Numbered from the stretch's first letter, positions 47,317-60,585 are shown. The stretch is DNA of 64,000 bases from Hyaloscypha bicolor E (GCF_002865645.1 NW_020194517.1:1674001-1738000), one strand, 5' to 3'. Made by a program: numbers and translations. The notes: generated by a model not told the origin, from the letters alone.

Positions 47317-50300
47317 GGTTGATTTATTTGCGCGTTCTTTCTTCAAAATTAGCCGGGCTAATCAGCATACGCTTGCCTGGCTGCATTTGAGGAGCAAGAA
47401 ATTTACGTTAAGGCGCGCTAGATGCTGGAGTACGAACATACCTGCAAGCAAGCAGGCACGCTTTTCTTTCCTTGGTGCGGAGTCGGATTTAGGTCAGATG
47501 AAATGTACATTTTCTTTTCCTTTGTTTGTGAGGTTATTGCTTTTTGCTTTGATGATGAATGAGGGTGGTGGAGGGGTAGAGGGGTGGATCTGGTAGATTG
47601 GAGATTTGGCTGCTTTGGCAGTGAGGTGGAGGTGAAATAAGATGGTTGATTACTTGAGATGTTGACTCTAATGTTGCTTCATTTGCGTGATGAAATAAGG
47701 CCAGCCTGCTTCCTTCACAGGGCGCTCAAAATGAGCCACTATGCCCAGATATTCTCAAGATCCTTTCCCTGTCGCCCGGGCTTCTATATTGTGGCAGGGT
47801 TTCCTTCCTACGCTCCTCTCTTATGTCCTACCCACCGCCACAGCTTTCTTCTTGTGAAATAACGTATCTGTAGTCTTCTTAAAGACTTTTGTTACAGACA
47901 GAGGAACACGTTCTTGTTTGTCTTTACTTTTGAAGTCGAGAGGGCGGTTTCGCTTTTCACCTTTCTATTTACCCTCCTATAAATTTGTGGCGCAAAAGAG
48001 GCACTAAAAGTAAATATTATTCTAAGCAGTATCTCACTAGTGGCCTCCAACCTCCACGCTTCATATCTTGCTCTTTGGTAAATCTATAATAGTGAGCCAA
48101 TTACTAGCTAAAAGAGCCTTTAAAGATAGCTCTACCTCTATGTCTCTATCCCTCTTAGCTACTTTATTTCAATCGTACCTTTTAACTCAAAGTTAACTTC
48201 TTTTCCCTTGACCTCTAGTATCATTTGCCCCAACTTCTCTATCCCCTTCTTCTTTACCTATTCTCGAGTCTAACGCTCTTCTATCTTATATCGCTGCTCT
48301 CCCATCTTCCTCGTTCTAGCTCATTACAAGAACCCCATACTTTTAGTAATCTATCCGAACTCGCTCAGTTCTCTGCTCTTTATTATACTTTGAACTTTTA
48401 TGCAAGTGCTCTCGAAAATTCCATCTTTTATCTAGACTCGACTCGACTCGAGTTAAAACTACCTAGGGCAGGAGGGGAGGAACGCGAAACATAATAGAAG
48501 GAGAGAGGTATAGCCCTTATCCGAGGAGCATAATTTGCAAAGTAATATTTGCAAGTAAAATAAGCTATTTCTCTCTTTAGGGGTACTAAGTAAGCGTCTT
48601 GTGATTGAAATGTGTTAGGAGGAAGGATGTGAGAGGACAGTGAATAGATGGAGGTTCAGTTAAGGTTTGAGCAAATTTCGTTGCACAACACACTGACCTA
48701 GTTCTCTTACTCCTATTTATATTTGCCTCGACTAAATAGTTTTTGTTGCACATCTACCGGCCAATGACAGCTCTGCCCTCTTCCTCTGAACATTTCATTG
48801 CATTTCGCACTGAATCGGCAAATCTCATTCCGATTTCTTCGTCGGGTATTATGTTTTCCAACTATTACCTTTACGCATTTTCTACTAATGATTTGCCTAG
48901 TTCTGCCTTTATCTTATATTCACCCTTGACTCCACGACTTTCGTTATAAGACACTTTCCCGACTGCTCAACCTATCCCCCTTTGCGAACTTTTGTTACAG
49001 GACATACATCCTAATACTGCAACCTTTGCTCTGTATTGAAATCAATTCACTAGACATACAATGATTTTTGTTGCAAGATGCATCAGCTAATGGGTGCTTT
49101 TCTTTGGGAGCCAAGCACTGTGCTTTGATTTTTTTTTACTTCTTTGCTTAGGTTTATTGAAGGATAAGATGAGCCTGCCAATGACGTCTTAATTCTCCTT
49201 TCTCCATAAGGCGGGGAGTTTAGTGGCACTTTGGACCTATCAAAGCAATCACATTCGCCCTGGTTTACTTTCTACCTGGCTGATTTGGGTTTGTAGGTAA
49301 GAGAGCAGGAGACAGTAAATGGAGTGTACTTCCCCCATTTCCTTTCCCGGTAGAGTTAAAGCTGGTGGACTCGGGATTGGGAAGTGGCAGTATAGGTGGG
49401 AATGGGGGATGAAATTCGAGACGAGACGAGACGTGGTACCTCGCGGGGAAGAAAGAGAGGCGCCGGAGGCATGAAGTTGGGAAGTCTATGATAAACGAAG
49501 CTTGTAGATAGGAAGGGATGGAATATGGGAGGGGCATGGCAAGGTGACATATTCCCTGATTTTGGTCTTGGATGAGGGTGAGGTACTGAGCAAGAAGTTC
49601 TGAGGGCTGAAGTATTTGTCTACTCGGTGCAGGGGAACGAGAAGTGGGTGAAGGAGTTGATGAGGTAACGCTGGTTGGAAATGGAGGAAGGATGCTCGTG
49701 GATACATAGATGTCCTGTTGGCTTCTGAAGAATTTGGGAACCGAGCAGGGTGGGGTTGAGAATGGGATGGAGTTATGTATTTGCATTGTTTGTCTGTGGG
49801 GTTGGCTTTGGTGCCTTTGTAGATGCTATGGAGAGAGATGGGACCGGTAGGCGATTCTAATAGTCTTTAAGAGAAGTCTATTGGTGACCTTAGGGGATTA
49901 AATTAGAAAACTGCTGGAGTCCAGCCGTGTGAATGAATCCGGATAAAGGCAATTCCACCCCTTTCCTAGCCTTCCCCGAGTGTGGATCCTTCGGGAGGAA
50001 TTAAGTGCAATATCTCAGTTTTCTTAATACTTGCCTATTCGTTTGTATTTTGCTACTAAGTCATAAATCGTATAGAAGTCTGTATATCACAAGATTCACA
50101 ATTCTATTTTAGTTATCCTTCAGAGCAGGTGATTGTACGAGATTTTGGTCGAACTCCTGGTAGCCGGGACTAGAACTATGGTACATTAGGTCAAAATGCT
50201 TGCTTTGAATGTCCAATAATATGTTATTGTATGTATACACTCGACAGAGGGATTAGATGAATTGTTGTTGACTTGGACGACTCTTGGCAACGAGGTGAAG

Positions 50301-51250
50301 CATTGTAAGCGAGCCCCTATCCACCGCCCCAACCTCACTCACCGAACCAGGACCTAGACAGCACACCTTCGACCCAATCGCATACAATTGAATACTCTTA
50401 TTACCACCGAGCATTCGCTTCGACGAATGAAACCTTCTAGAAGATTTGGAAGGTTTAAGTGGAGATCTAGATCTAATCCGCTCGTACTGACTCAGGCTTT
50501 GAGACCTATTCTTCAATGTCTTAGACCCAGATCTGCTGGTCCCGACGGACGAAATTCATTCCTGGATCACCCCACGCGAGACTTGAAGATACAAAGTTCA
50601 AGAAGGGGGATAACCTTGCGCTCTTGGCAGTGACATTCAAAAAGAGCTTTCTGAAAAAAGAAACGAGGGCAACAACGGGTTGTAAGTTTGTTGCACTTAA
50701 TTGTGATCTGCAGTACTATTTCTAGAAAGTGAGACATGGCAGATGAGTTGCATAGGGTCCATTTTAGCGCAGCCAGTGTGAATGGGAATAGAAGCTGCAT
50801 AGAAGTTCCAGTTCCCCGCGAGCCGGTTGAGGTAATTCGGGGTCCTAGCGGGGACCTGCTGCTGGGGAAACATCTCTCTAAATGCAGTACGATCGTCGAG
50901 ACAAGTCCCCGTTTCCGCTGTAGCGGTACGGGGACTCGGGGATCTGCAACGCCTGTGTCTGCCGCTGACGAAGCCACTGGCAGGTACTGTGTTCGTGCGC
51001 CGCCAGAAGGCGGACTTGTACCTGGGACAATTAAAGCATGGATCGTGACTGGTGCGCATGCTATTTTTGGCCACTGGATACCAGATCAAGCTGTGAGACG
51101 AAACATTTGGAGAATAATGGAGAGAACGGAAAAGCAGAAGCGGCAGAGCGCGAGTCATTGAAGAGTGAGACCTACGCACGAGGATGAAGCTTGTATGTAG
51201 ATGAACTTTTGGTGCTTGTGGCGGGGAATCTCGGCTGAAGTTTAGCGAAT

Positions 51251-51527
51251 CTGGGAAGTAGAGATGCTTTTTAAGATGAGACTCCAGTTATCGGGAAGCA
51301 TGAGGAAAGAGACTTCGGTACCATCCTCCGGGTGAAGACACTGGCGTTGGAATAAGAATGGGGAATGGCAGATGACCGAACACGCGCAGGTAGACGCCGA
51401 TTGTGGTTCACTTGGGAAGGAGAAAAGATGAGACGAAAGCTATTTGGAACTAGAAAGAGGCTTCGGTAGTTTCCTCCGCGAGGCGGTTTGGAACAAGAAC
51501 GTGGGAGGGACGTACGGCCGAACACCT
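51251..51527 (+). repeat. Diverged direct duplication of about 115-135 bp
   Basis: Two copies (about 51251-51386 and 51413-51527) share GGGAAG, AAGATGAGAC, GAAAGAGRCTTCGGTA, CCTCCG, GGAAYAAGAA and CCGAACAC in the same order with many substitutions. No coding potential recognised. Confidence 0.6.
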
Positions 51528-53344
51528 ACAGCAGGAGGAAACATCCGGTTGTTGAAGTTGACGCCCCCGACCTCAGTGGCTATTGTGGAGGAGAACTTGT
51601 CAGTTTGTGGCTCTTGATCTTTTCATTGATTTGATCTCGGGACTGACGGAGATGGTTCCTTGATTCTACGAACTTCGAAGACGGCTCGTAGCGCCGACGA
51701 CGGATCGAAGATCCCAAGAACGCGGGAATTACTAGTACTAGTCCCACCTACGGACACCTGAACTAAGCAACGAGAAGCGAGGTGTATAAATTTAACACAG
51801 GACTTCCATCACGACATCCCGTTTCCGTTCCGCACCATGGTCTCAGATCTCAATCTCTCTCTCGATAGCTTCGTTCGCCCTCTGCAAGGCGCTGGTGGTG
51901 TGAAGCACCAACAGTAGGTTTCATGACTCTCCAGCCGGTGGAAGATGCCGGATGCGGAAGGACAAGGATCAACGATTTCAGATCTTGGCTTCCCCGGCTT
52001 CATATTTTGTGGATGGATGTTCCCGAGTTAGAAGTCTGAGTTAGCCGCTGCTCAAACCCAGCAGACCTATTCTGATTCCCAGCAGCCCAGAATCTCACAC
52101 TGTCCGATTTCTTTTGTAGTACATGAAAACAGACATAAAAGACGAGAGCGCACGATAATTCGTATGATCTTTGTCTAGAACCTTCCTTGCTGTATCTCGG
52201 GGTGTGAATGCCCACACGTGGCTCACATGCCTCCAAATATGACGAAAATTGACGAAGGGGGAAAAAAGAAAGAAGAGATGACAGACTTTGCATGGAAGCA
52301 TGGACGTGGCGTCGCCATCGCAAAAATACAAGATCGACGATCTGGCGGTTGGCGAATCAAAAGCGTGCAGTAGCGATGGCGTCGCTGCAAAAGAAAGCAT
52401 GGCATGAGGAAAGAAGATGGATGTGATGGGGCCGGCGGCGCCCCTCAGTACCTGCGGCGACGGGGAACGGGCCCGCGAAAATGGACTGTGCTACTTGAAG
52501 ATTGCTTGTCTCAATGTAGGTACGGCGATACTGCGCGCAAAAGAAAGGGGATAGGGGATTCAGAGAGGAGATGAAGGGTGTGACGACGTGCTTAACGTTC
52601 GAAGGGAGAGGGACAATCAGAAGAAGGAAACATTGAAGCGTTATTGATGCAGCATTAGAGGATGAGGAGAAGAGGCGCGGTCTCCGCGTGGGGGGTAGAG
52701 AGTCGGAGTCATGTGCATTGGCCGCTGGAACTGCTCAGAGCAATAATAGGGTGGGTGAGGGAGATAGAAGGTTGATGAACTAGCAAGGTGAGAGGGGGTC
52801 GCAGCGAATAATGTCTTAAAGCTCAAACCCTCCTCCCGCAATCAAAGATCATGCCCAATCCGAGAAATCGAAACCCGACGAGCCGAGGCTCACACATTGG
52901 CTCGCAAGCCACCGGCTCACATTTTTGGGTTCCCGGGACGGCAAGATCTGGTCTGGTCTGCCTTGCCGTAATCTTGTCTAGCTAGGGAAGGAATTGCCTA
53001 GAGGCGTGAATAAACTCATTCGAAGAAGTCGACACTGGCACAACACGGCAAAGCACCTTGTCTTCCCACTTCGAGGGAAAGAATTGCCTGAGAGGATTGT
53101 TGAATGGAGTTGTGCTATCCCACGTTTTCCTCCTTTCTCCGGAGGTCAAGAGATGTGAGAAGTGAGAACGAGAATCCGGCCTACACGACCCAAACTCAGA
53201 CATTGGGCGGGACAGAGGGCTCACGGATGGCACGTCATCTGCTTCCTGGCCTCGGTTGCTCGCTGCTGCTGAGCGCACAGCTCATCAAGTTGTACGTGCT
53301 GTCACAGCGCTATTTCCAATGATTGGCGCACGTATGCTATCACA

Positions 53345-53374
53345 CTTCTCACAGATGGGATTCTCACAGATGGG
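53345..53374 (+). repeat. Short tandem duplication
   Basis: The 14-15-bp unit TTCTCACAGATGGGA occurs twice head to tail. Confidence 0.75.
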
Positions 53375-53489
53375 AATGCTTCCCAGCGAAGACAAGGAGA
53401 GCTTCTCGGGGCATAGAACGAAAGAAGGGGCACATCTTGAATAAAACGGCGCATCTCTGTTTCGGAAAATTGAGAGGTAGTACAGACAT

Positions 53490-53510
53490 GGGGGCGGGGG
53501 GCGGGGGCGG
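53490..53510 (+). other. G-rich run, possible G-quadruplex
   Basis: Runs of 5, 6 and 5 G separated by single C, then GG. Four GG or GGG tracts can be chosen. Structure is inferred only. Confidence 0.5.
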
Positions 53511-56500
53511 TATCTTGGTAATAGATGAGCAATATGCCCCCGCTTGATCTGACCCCCAAGCGTGTGCCGAAGCGACTTTCAGCGAGCTGCTTCGCAAAGC
53601 CGCCCCCTACGATGTAATGATGAGATCGCCAGATCAATCCATAATAATGTGGAAGAAGCCTGCTTAAATTAATAGACGAAGATCTGAATCTAAATAAGTG
53701 GGACGTTTGATGTTGGGTCCGTGAATACTTTTGAGGTGGGGCTGGGAGAGGTGGTCTTGGCAACAGTCCAGGAAGTGAAGCTTTTATGCCTTCAGATTAT
53801 GCCACGTTCCCGCAGGATATATGTCCTACAATAATACGAGGGAAAGACTGGTAGAAAATGATGCATGGAAGGCAGGCTCCTTCCCCGCTGTACTACATGG
53901 AGGCGGCGTGGAGTATTGAACAAGGGGCGGGGAAAGGAAGAAACACTGCAGACGCAAGCATCTTTCAGTTGATCTAAGATTGCACGTTTGGCACTTTGCA
54001 GAGCATCTTGCTCTCATTGACCAGGTCGTATAAAACAGGAGGGCAGAGAATATCATCCTCAATGGCTGAAAGGAGACAATACCTCATGACTCTCCTTTTG
54101 GCGTTTGTCAAAACGTAGGAGGATTGGGATCAGAAATCCCAGGCTCCCAGCACTCCCTTTAGAAGCCTCGAATCTTGAAAGTATATCGTCAAGGGTCCCG
54201 GGCATGCTGAAACGATGTTCTTATATACCGGTAATACGGTACGCATTATCGCTTGGGTTTTTGGGACGCTGAACGGCTGTGTACAGCTCCGCCAGCCCAT
54301 CTCCAGTTTTCCCTGGAAAACGCTCCTGCATGCTTAGCTTGTTGGGGGTAGCCAGTACAAATTCTTGAATTTGTCAAATACATTTTCGTTTTTCTTAGCA
54401 TTTTTACTGGCCAGTTGAGAGAGTCCTGGATGCCACGGGGTGGGTTGTCTTGGTAGGGTACACTCGCCATGCTATTTTTCCGAGATTCCGACGAGGTAGC
54501 ATTGCACTGGGAGCCAACCAGTTGAAGGAAGCTCACTGGCAACCTGGCTGCTGACGTCGAAAATTAGGGCTTTTCTATGGAAGCGCGGAAGTTTCTGTCC
54601 TGCTTCCAACCAACGCGATCCACCCCCCAAAAAGGCAGCCTGCTCAAGAAATGGGCTCCGTGGCTCGCGGCCTGGCCAATCGTCCAAATACATATACGAG
54701 ATTTGCTTGGCATGGCCGCTGTCGGCGCATGGGGCGACTTCGTCTGTACGGCGGGTGCATGAGCGCATTTTCACGCCTGCAGCGGAAGGGAGATAGGCCC
54801 GTCCGCACAAGTAGGATCGTGTCCCAGCAGGAAGGTTATGCTGTCGGATATCTCAGGAATCTCTCTGGGATCTGTGTCGCGGTTGGCGTGCATCTTGTCG
54901 GCCTAACACCCCGTCAACGAGGACGGGCGTGATTGGGTTAATGATGCTGGATTGCATGGCAGCAGGGAACATGGTTCTAATATGCATCCGATCGGGCGAT
55001 GAAAGTTCCAGATCCAAAGGAGGTTGAATTGGCACGGCCGGATGTCGTACTTTTTGGAGAGACTTTGATGGAGAGAATTCAGACAAAACAAGAATCGCAG
55101 GCTTCCACGTCGATGGTGGGTCTGAGGTGTGTTGAAAAGTGTATCGGCAAAGTTTGGCAACCTTTGGGGACCTGTTTCGGAACTGACAACTGCCGAAAAC
55201 ATCTTTTTCGGGGTAGTTTCTTTTATTAAAATGCCCGGGTAATTTCAGATGGGCAGTCAGTTTACTTCATATTATTGTCGACAACCTGTTGGAATTCCGC
55301 CTGCTTAAGGCGAATGATCGACAATTCCTTCCACCACATCCAGAAAGGCCAGTTGAAAGAATCCAAAGACCACTAAAATTTGCTGGGGGCTACTGTAAAC
55401 TTGGAGCTGGGGTCCCCGGGGAGGAACCAAAGGGACAATGCGGAATCTCGATCGGGACTCGGGAGACACCGTCGGTGGTCATCCGTACCAGCGATTCCGC
55501 TGGGTCGATCACGTCCGAGCAACGGGGGTCATGCCTTTTTGGTGATCAGTCCGTTCCATGAAACCACACAAGCGCTTGAAGGGTGAGATGCGCGGAGTCG
55601 GGACGGTGAGGAAAAGTCGCTCCACTTCTCTGGGGAACTGGCGGTGAACTCGTTGATATGAAGCAGGGAGATGTAGCTCTGTATGCTGAACAGCGTCTGA
55701 AGTGCGTACTTTGGGACGATGAAGCTTTTGGACAGCCTTGGAGGCTGATATTGGAGGGATGTTTCACGTCTTGGGGGTCCGTTCGCCGGACATTTTTGAT
55801 ACCGTTAATCTCTTCCATAAGAGTAGGGATTCATGTACAGTAAGATCTGGTCCGTGGAGAATCAATCGGCGATCCAGCACATCCACCCGAGAATAGATAG
55901 GGTGTGTCTGGGTCTGGCCAATCCCAAGTTTGAGCCCTCCATTGTCGAAGGAACTGGCCCAGAAAGGAAGGCGGGCCCCGCGCCTCCCTTGAGAACCTTA
56001 AATGGGAGGGGGGGTCAGAAGTGAGAGATGTTTGGAATGCTTAGCTGTATGCCATGAAAACTGGTAGAATTCTGGTATGTCGTCGTATTTCCTTGGAGCC
56101 TGGAGGACGAAGGGAGGGGTTTCCTTGTCGAGGTTTCCTCGTTTAAAAGCCGTTGCGCTTGAAGCCAGGCTCATCCATGGCAATCGCGTGGCGGGGTTGG
56201 GGAAGTTGCGCCTCGTTCAGCAACTTGTGGTGGGGCGACTTCTGTGCCCACTGCCACGAGATTTTGACACCAGGGCTGGAGATCTTGGTAAGGCAAGCTC
56301 GTATTTGAGCGAAACGTAGGGCCCATGGGGTATTTCAAAGTCAAGGCTGGGATGCAATGCTGATTGGTGTTGATTTCGCGGTACGTCATGTAAGAAATAC
56401 TGGCTGAGAATATCAATCTTCAGCCGTCACGTATGACAAGTTGATGCGCCCCTGAGTGGTCCAGCTGCAACCAATGCCAGATTTGGATCGTCCGAGTATC

Positions 56501-57116
56501 GTGGGCTGCCGTGTAAAGCGATCATGCAGTGTGAAGCATGCACCAGGTTCAATATCAGTCCAAGACCAGCATTTTCTCGCTGTGTAAGTAAAGACTCAGC
56601 TTAAGTCCGCCCACTACTCTATTGAAGCTACTCTTCCCTCCGCAAACTCGGTTGCGAAGCCATGTTCTTTATCTAATGGCTTTTGAATCCTGGAATCTGA
56701 CGCGACCGACAGACAAGGCGTGCATTTGTACTCCTCAGCCGTGAATTTCACGTGCGGGGCGGCTTCTGGTGATGTGACAGACCAACCTCCTTCTTATGAA
56801 TGCTTGTGTGGAGCGTTGCTGATCGCTTGCGAGCGTCAGCCCGAGACATGCAGCTGTCAGAATGCAGGTGCATCCGTTGGGACTCGATTCTAATGTATCT
56901 TGGTGCCAAGGAAGGGGAGCAGGTGTCCAAAAGTTGACAATCGATATCAATTCTCTTTCCGCAATCGTACAATTTGGGCTCAGCCTCTTGGGTGCACTTG
57001 CAGGATGTGGGTATCTTTCAATGCTTTCAGTCTTCAATAATCCACATTGAAAAAACACAGAGAAACTCGCTGGCTCGTCGATGTGGTTGCGAAAGCCTCA
57101 ACCAAGGCTTCTGCTA

Positions 57117-58160
57117 TTAATCGTGGGCATCGTCCTGGTCATATGCACGCGTGAAGTGGGAGCAGATCTCCTTGCGGTCCGAGAGACACGGTGAGTGTGG
57201 TGTCAATCTCTGAAAGCGTCCAGGGTGTTTGTTTGGGTGGTTTGGGGATCGGCTAATGGGGCGATGATGCTCCCCCATCTCTGTAATAATCATTTCCACT
57301 TTCGGGTTTGAATGCAACCCTCCATCCTGACTGGAACTCCGAGTTGAAGATCTGGAACTAAAGCCACCACAGAACCAGACACCAGCGTTATTACATCTGT
57401 ATGGTTCTATGTCAATATCTTGTCTCCATCGGTTTTGGTGCTGATCTGGCCGTTTCAAACTGCTGTTGTAGCATTTGTGGCTTTGGTCACACACGAGTCG
57501 AGACACAACGATTGTTTGCTGTGGTATGGAAGTGTCTATTTGACTAATCGATACTGATTCCGTACGACGTGATGCTGCTGGCGGCGAGTAGATTGCGGAG
57601 GTTCTTGTCGATATTGGGCCATGTTGGTGATGGGCGTCTGGAAGAGAGACCCAGGAGCTGAGGTACAGAGAGATCTGCCGTGTAGCCTTGCAGAAATTGC
57701 CTGTATGGAGCCATGGTGAGCCCCCTGACACGTTTGCAGGCGCTGTCCGCAGTTTTGACCTCATTGCGGTCCACCCTCCACGACGCAGCAGGAAGACAAC
57801 GTGCTCACTCCCTCGTCCGGACCATGGCGGACGCCTTTCTTGCTCAATGGAGAATCTCCAGAAAACTGAAAGCTCAAGCCCATTTATCTGGCATGTTCTT
57901 TGAACGTCAAGCACGGCACTGAGTTGGGAAGAAGTTGTGATGGTCCATTTGGCAGGAATGCGCGGGATTGACACGCTGTGGCGTCGTGTCACCCCAAATC
58001 TGAAAACATAAGCGGGAGCAAGCGTTGAGGGGAAGGTTATGGCGATTTCTCCGATCTGTGATTGAATCATTGAAACAATATCCGGCGCAGGAGATGTTGC
58101 CGTGCAGACTAGAAAATCCCAAAGATGCAGAGAAACACAGCGAGCAGCGGGGGATTGCAT
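57117..58160 (-). CDS. Long orphan ORF of doubtful coding status
   Basis: A 347-codon minus-strand frame runs without a stop inside the gene-poor tract. Roughly e^-17 would be expected per start for random equal-base DNA, so its length is notable. The translation has no recognisable domain, signal or TM pattern. It is rich in Ser, Arg, His and Pro with scattered Trp and Cys, a composition typical of non-coding translation. No introns or paralogue seen. It may be a young orphan gene or chance, and the latter seems more likely. Confidence 0.2.
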   Translation of the reverse strand: MQSPAARCVSLHLWDFLVCTATSPAPDIVSMIQSQIGEIAITFPSTLAPAYVFRFGVTRRHSVSIPRIPAKWTITTSSQLSAVLDVQRTCQINGLELSVFWRFSIEQERRPPWSGRGSEHVVFLLRRGGWTAMRSKLRTAPANVSGGSPWLHTGNFCKATRQISLYLSSWVSLPDAHHQHGPISTRTSAIYSPPAASRRTESVSISQIDTSIPQQTIVVSRLVCDQSHKCYNSSLKRPDQHQNRWRQDIDIEPYRCNNAGVWFCGGFSSRSSTRSSSQDGGLHSNPKVEMIITEMGEHHRPISRSPNHPNKHPGRFQRLTPHSPCLSDRKEICSHFTRAYDQDDAHD

Positions 58161-59313
58161 CGAAGAATGCCTGTCACTGCAGCTTGAACCTGGTCGAGCT
58201 TACTCTTTTCCGGCCACTGGGGCATTGAGAATGCTTCAGGAGCTGCTGCGGTGTTCGCAATGTACGGCTTGCAAACTGCAATAATTCTTGAGGCCGCTAG
58301 AACTGAAAGGCGTGCAAGGCAAGTGCAAGAACATGAGGAGCGGGATATTTGAACGAATCTTGCATGCTAAATCTCGGGACGAGATAGGGTCTGAAGTATT
58401 CTTTGTGTTGTCTCCCACTATCCTTAGCCAGGAAGCATTGGACATCTGGACTCTGGAGGGATGGAACGGTCGCCGCCGCCGGCGAGCTCTCCTGGATCTG
58501 CCGCCCATACCCCAGGTCACCAGCCTGGAGCAAAGTCTGATCCCTGAATATTCGAGAAACCTCATCGATGCCCAATCAGAAGCTGCTGCTTGGCGTAGGC
58601 TTTTGAGGTTTTATTATCCATTGTGCTTGCCCTGCTGTGCAATTTCTTCACGAGAAAGTGGTGAGAGTGAGAGGGAGGTCTTTCAACTAGTGCACATTCC
58701 GACTATCTAAGGCTTCAGCAGTGGGAGGAGCTATCCCAAATGCCACGGGGTGTGCTTAAACGCACACCATGGTGGACTAGGTTTACTTCTGGCAGTGATG
58801 CACAGGCTCGAGAGCATCGTGGGAGGTTCGATCGCTGAAGATCCTCGTCCGCCGCGGCGCTGTCCCCATCCAGCTAGTGATTCAGTTCCAGTGGTGACGG
58901 CTGCATCCACAGATTCCACACACCCAGTAAGTCGACCTCATCAAGCTGCCAATCTGCCACACCCATGCTGGCTTGACCCATTCGCGGGACACCCCTACCT
59001 TGCCCTGGACCCCTCCCCTCCCCACCCGTCCAGGACTCCATGGACCCCGGGCGACTCCGACTCTGGATGAGCGAAATGGTCCCACGCTCCCCCCCCGTCC
59101 TGGCTCCTGGCGCGGTTCCTCCAGCACAGGGATATGCCTCCCCTGTCCGCCTCGACAGCGGCCCATCGAGATCCAACATCGATGCTGGCTCAGGCAGGGA
59201 GCGCCATCTCCAGCAGGCCCCGGCGCAGCCTTCGATTGATCCTCGCCCACCGGGCTGGTCCTGGTGTGCCGCCTTCCTCCTCCCGCCCCCATGTCCATAT
59301 GCCCATCCCCAAG

Positions 59314-59345
59314 CATCCCAGCTCCCCAGCTCCCCAGCTCCCAGC
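59314..59345 (+). repeat. CCCAGCTC minisatellite
   Basis: About four tandem units of CCCAGCTC, the last imperfect, in the C-rich leader-like stretch. Confidence 0.75.
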
Positions 59346-60585
59346 ACCAGGCGAAGCAACACGCCAGGCCGGGAGGCCCTCTTCCTTTGCGATGCTCGAA
59401 TCGAGCTGGCACCACGCCCGCAAGGAGCTAGAAGTAGAGTTCGAGTCCGCCGTCTGGCGGCCTACTCTTAGCTCACACTTCCCCGTGAGCTTGCTCGACG
59501 GCTCAACGAAACTATTCATCATCGAAATCGACAACAAACGGCACCCTCTTGTCACCGCTCAAACCGCCGGGCCTCCCTCTAGACTCTCGCCTGCCCAGCT
59601 GCCAAACAAAATCCTGTCTCTCTGCCGTTTCCTGTTGATCCAGTTCCAAACTCCAAACAAAACATTCTCCCTCTCTGGAACGCTCTCCTCCCCAGTCCTA
59701 TCGATCGTCAGCTTCACAAACCTCAGCACTGTGCCGTCCCGCGGGTTCTTGTGTTCTACAGTCTCTGAATCTGCCAGTGGTTGGTCCTAAAAGTCTCACT
59801 TAACATCACCCGCTGCGGCCCTTCAATCTCCCCACCGGTGCACAGGATCTGTCTTGCAGGGACCCAACCATTCCAACAGCCACCTCGCCGGCCGGCACGT
59901 TTCCTGTGCGCAGTGTAAGACACATCAACTCTCCGCACACTCGAAGATCTCCTCCCAGCAGGCCGTGCATGCACAGCACAATTGTGTGGTGCGGGAAGTC
60001 CCTTAGTCTCTAGTTTCTTGGCGAATCGAGCGCCCTCGCATCTGACCTCGAACTCCATCTCAATCCTGAGTCTCACAGTGCGCGCAGAAGAAGGCGCCGC
60101 TGTTCTGTATATTTATACATATTTTTAGGTTGTCTTGCCTCCAACTCCCTTCTGGCGTCGGTTGACTCGACAATCCCCACGCGGCCACACCCTTCATATC
60201 GACCGCACATTCCAGTCGTCTTGCAGCCACCGCAGGCCGAATACCTCGCACGCGGATATATTGTACTCGAGCTGAGGGGACAGTTGCAGATGGTTTGGTG
60301 AACGGTGTGACGGGAACACACAGCGGGAACGGGAACAGCACGATATTGCCTGCCGCCCACGCATGCTTCCCGGGCACCTCAGGTGAAGGAACATTGCCTT
60401 GCTTGGGAATTTCTTGTCATGGATGTAGTGGATGGGAGTAACAGGCAAAGGTTCGCCCCGCCCTGATCCCCTCGTCTCCTCGCCTTGATCTAACCGTGTA
60501 TACCAGTGGCATCCCATCCATCATCAATCGCGAGAAAAGCGACTACATCCCCAACAACCGACCAACGTACACTTCAGCTCCCACA

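Larger units (their letters stand above)
47317..60585. promoter_or_regulatory. 13-kb normal-GC tract without recognisable genes, upstream of the GATA gene
   Basis: Between two confident genes lies about 13.3 kb with no domain-bearing ORF, no spliceable gene model I could build and no AT-rich transposon. Many ORFs of 60-170 codons overlap on both strands, as expected by chance in GC-balanced DNA. The last 2 kb (58.7-60.5 kb) is C-rich, resembling a long 5' leader. Related GATA genes (nsdD in Aspergillus) are reported to have unusually long upstream and leader regions, so this may be regulatory. Undetected fast-evolving genes or non-coding RNAs are also possible. Confidence 0.45.

Noticed and set aside
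49265..49786. 173-codon minus-strand frame rich in Pro and Ser
   Set aside because: No domain or signal peptide recognised and no supporting intron or context. It looks like chance in pyrimidine-rich DNA.
50140..50185. Second tRNA-end-like string on the minus strand (GTTCTAGTCCCGGCTACCA)
   Set aside because: No pairing acceptor or D-arm within 90 nt, so not a tRNA gene.
50736..51161. 141-codon plus-strand frame overlapped by minus-strand frames of similar length
   Set aside because: Both strands are equally open, and no recognisable protein on either.
59134..59790. 218-codon plus-strand frame in the C-rich stretch upstream of the GATA gene
   Set aside because: Low-complexity Pro/Ser/Arg translation with equally open antisense frames. 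More likely leader or promoter sequence.
60496..60585. In-frame N-terminal extension of the GATA protein
   Set aside because: It begins at GTG, not ATG. The ATG at 60586 has a strong context and the resulting length fits the family.
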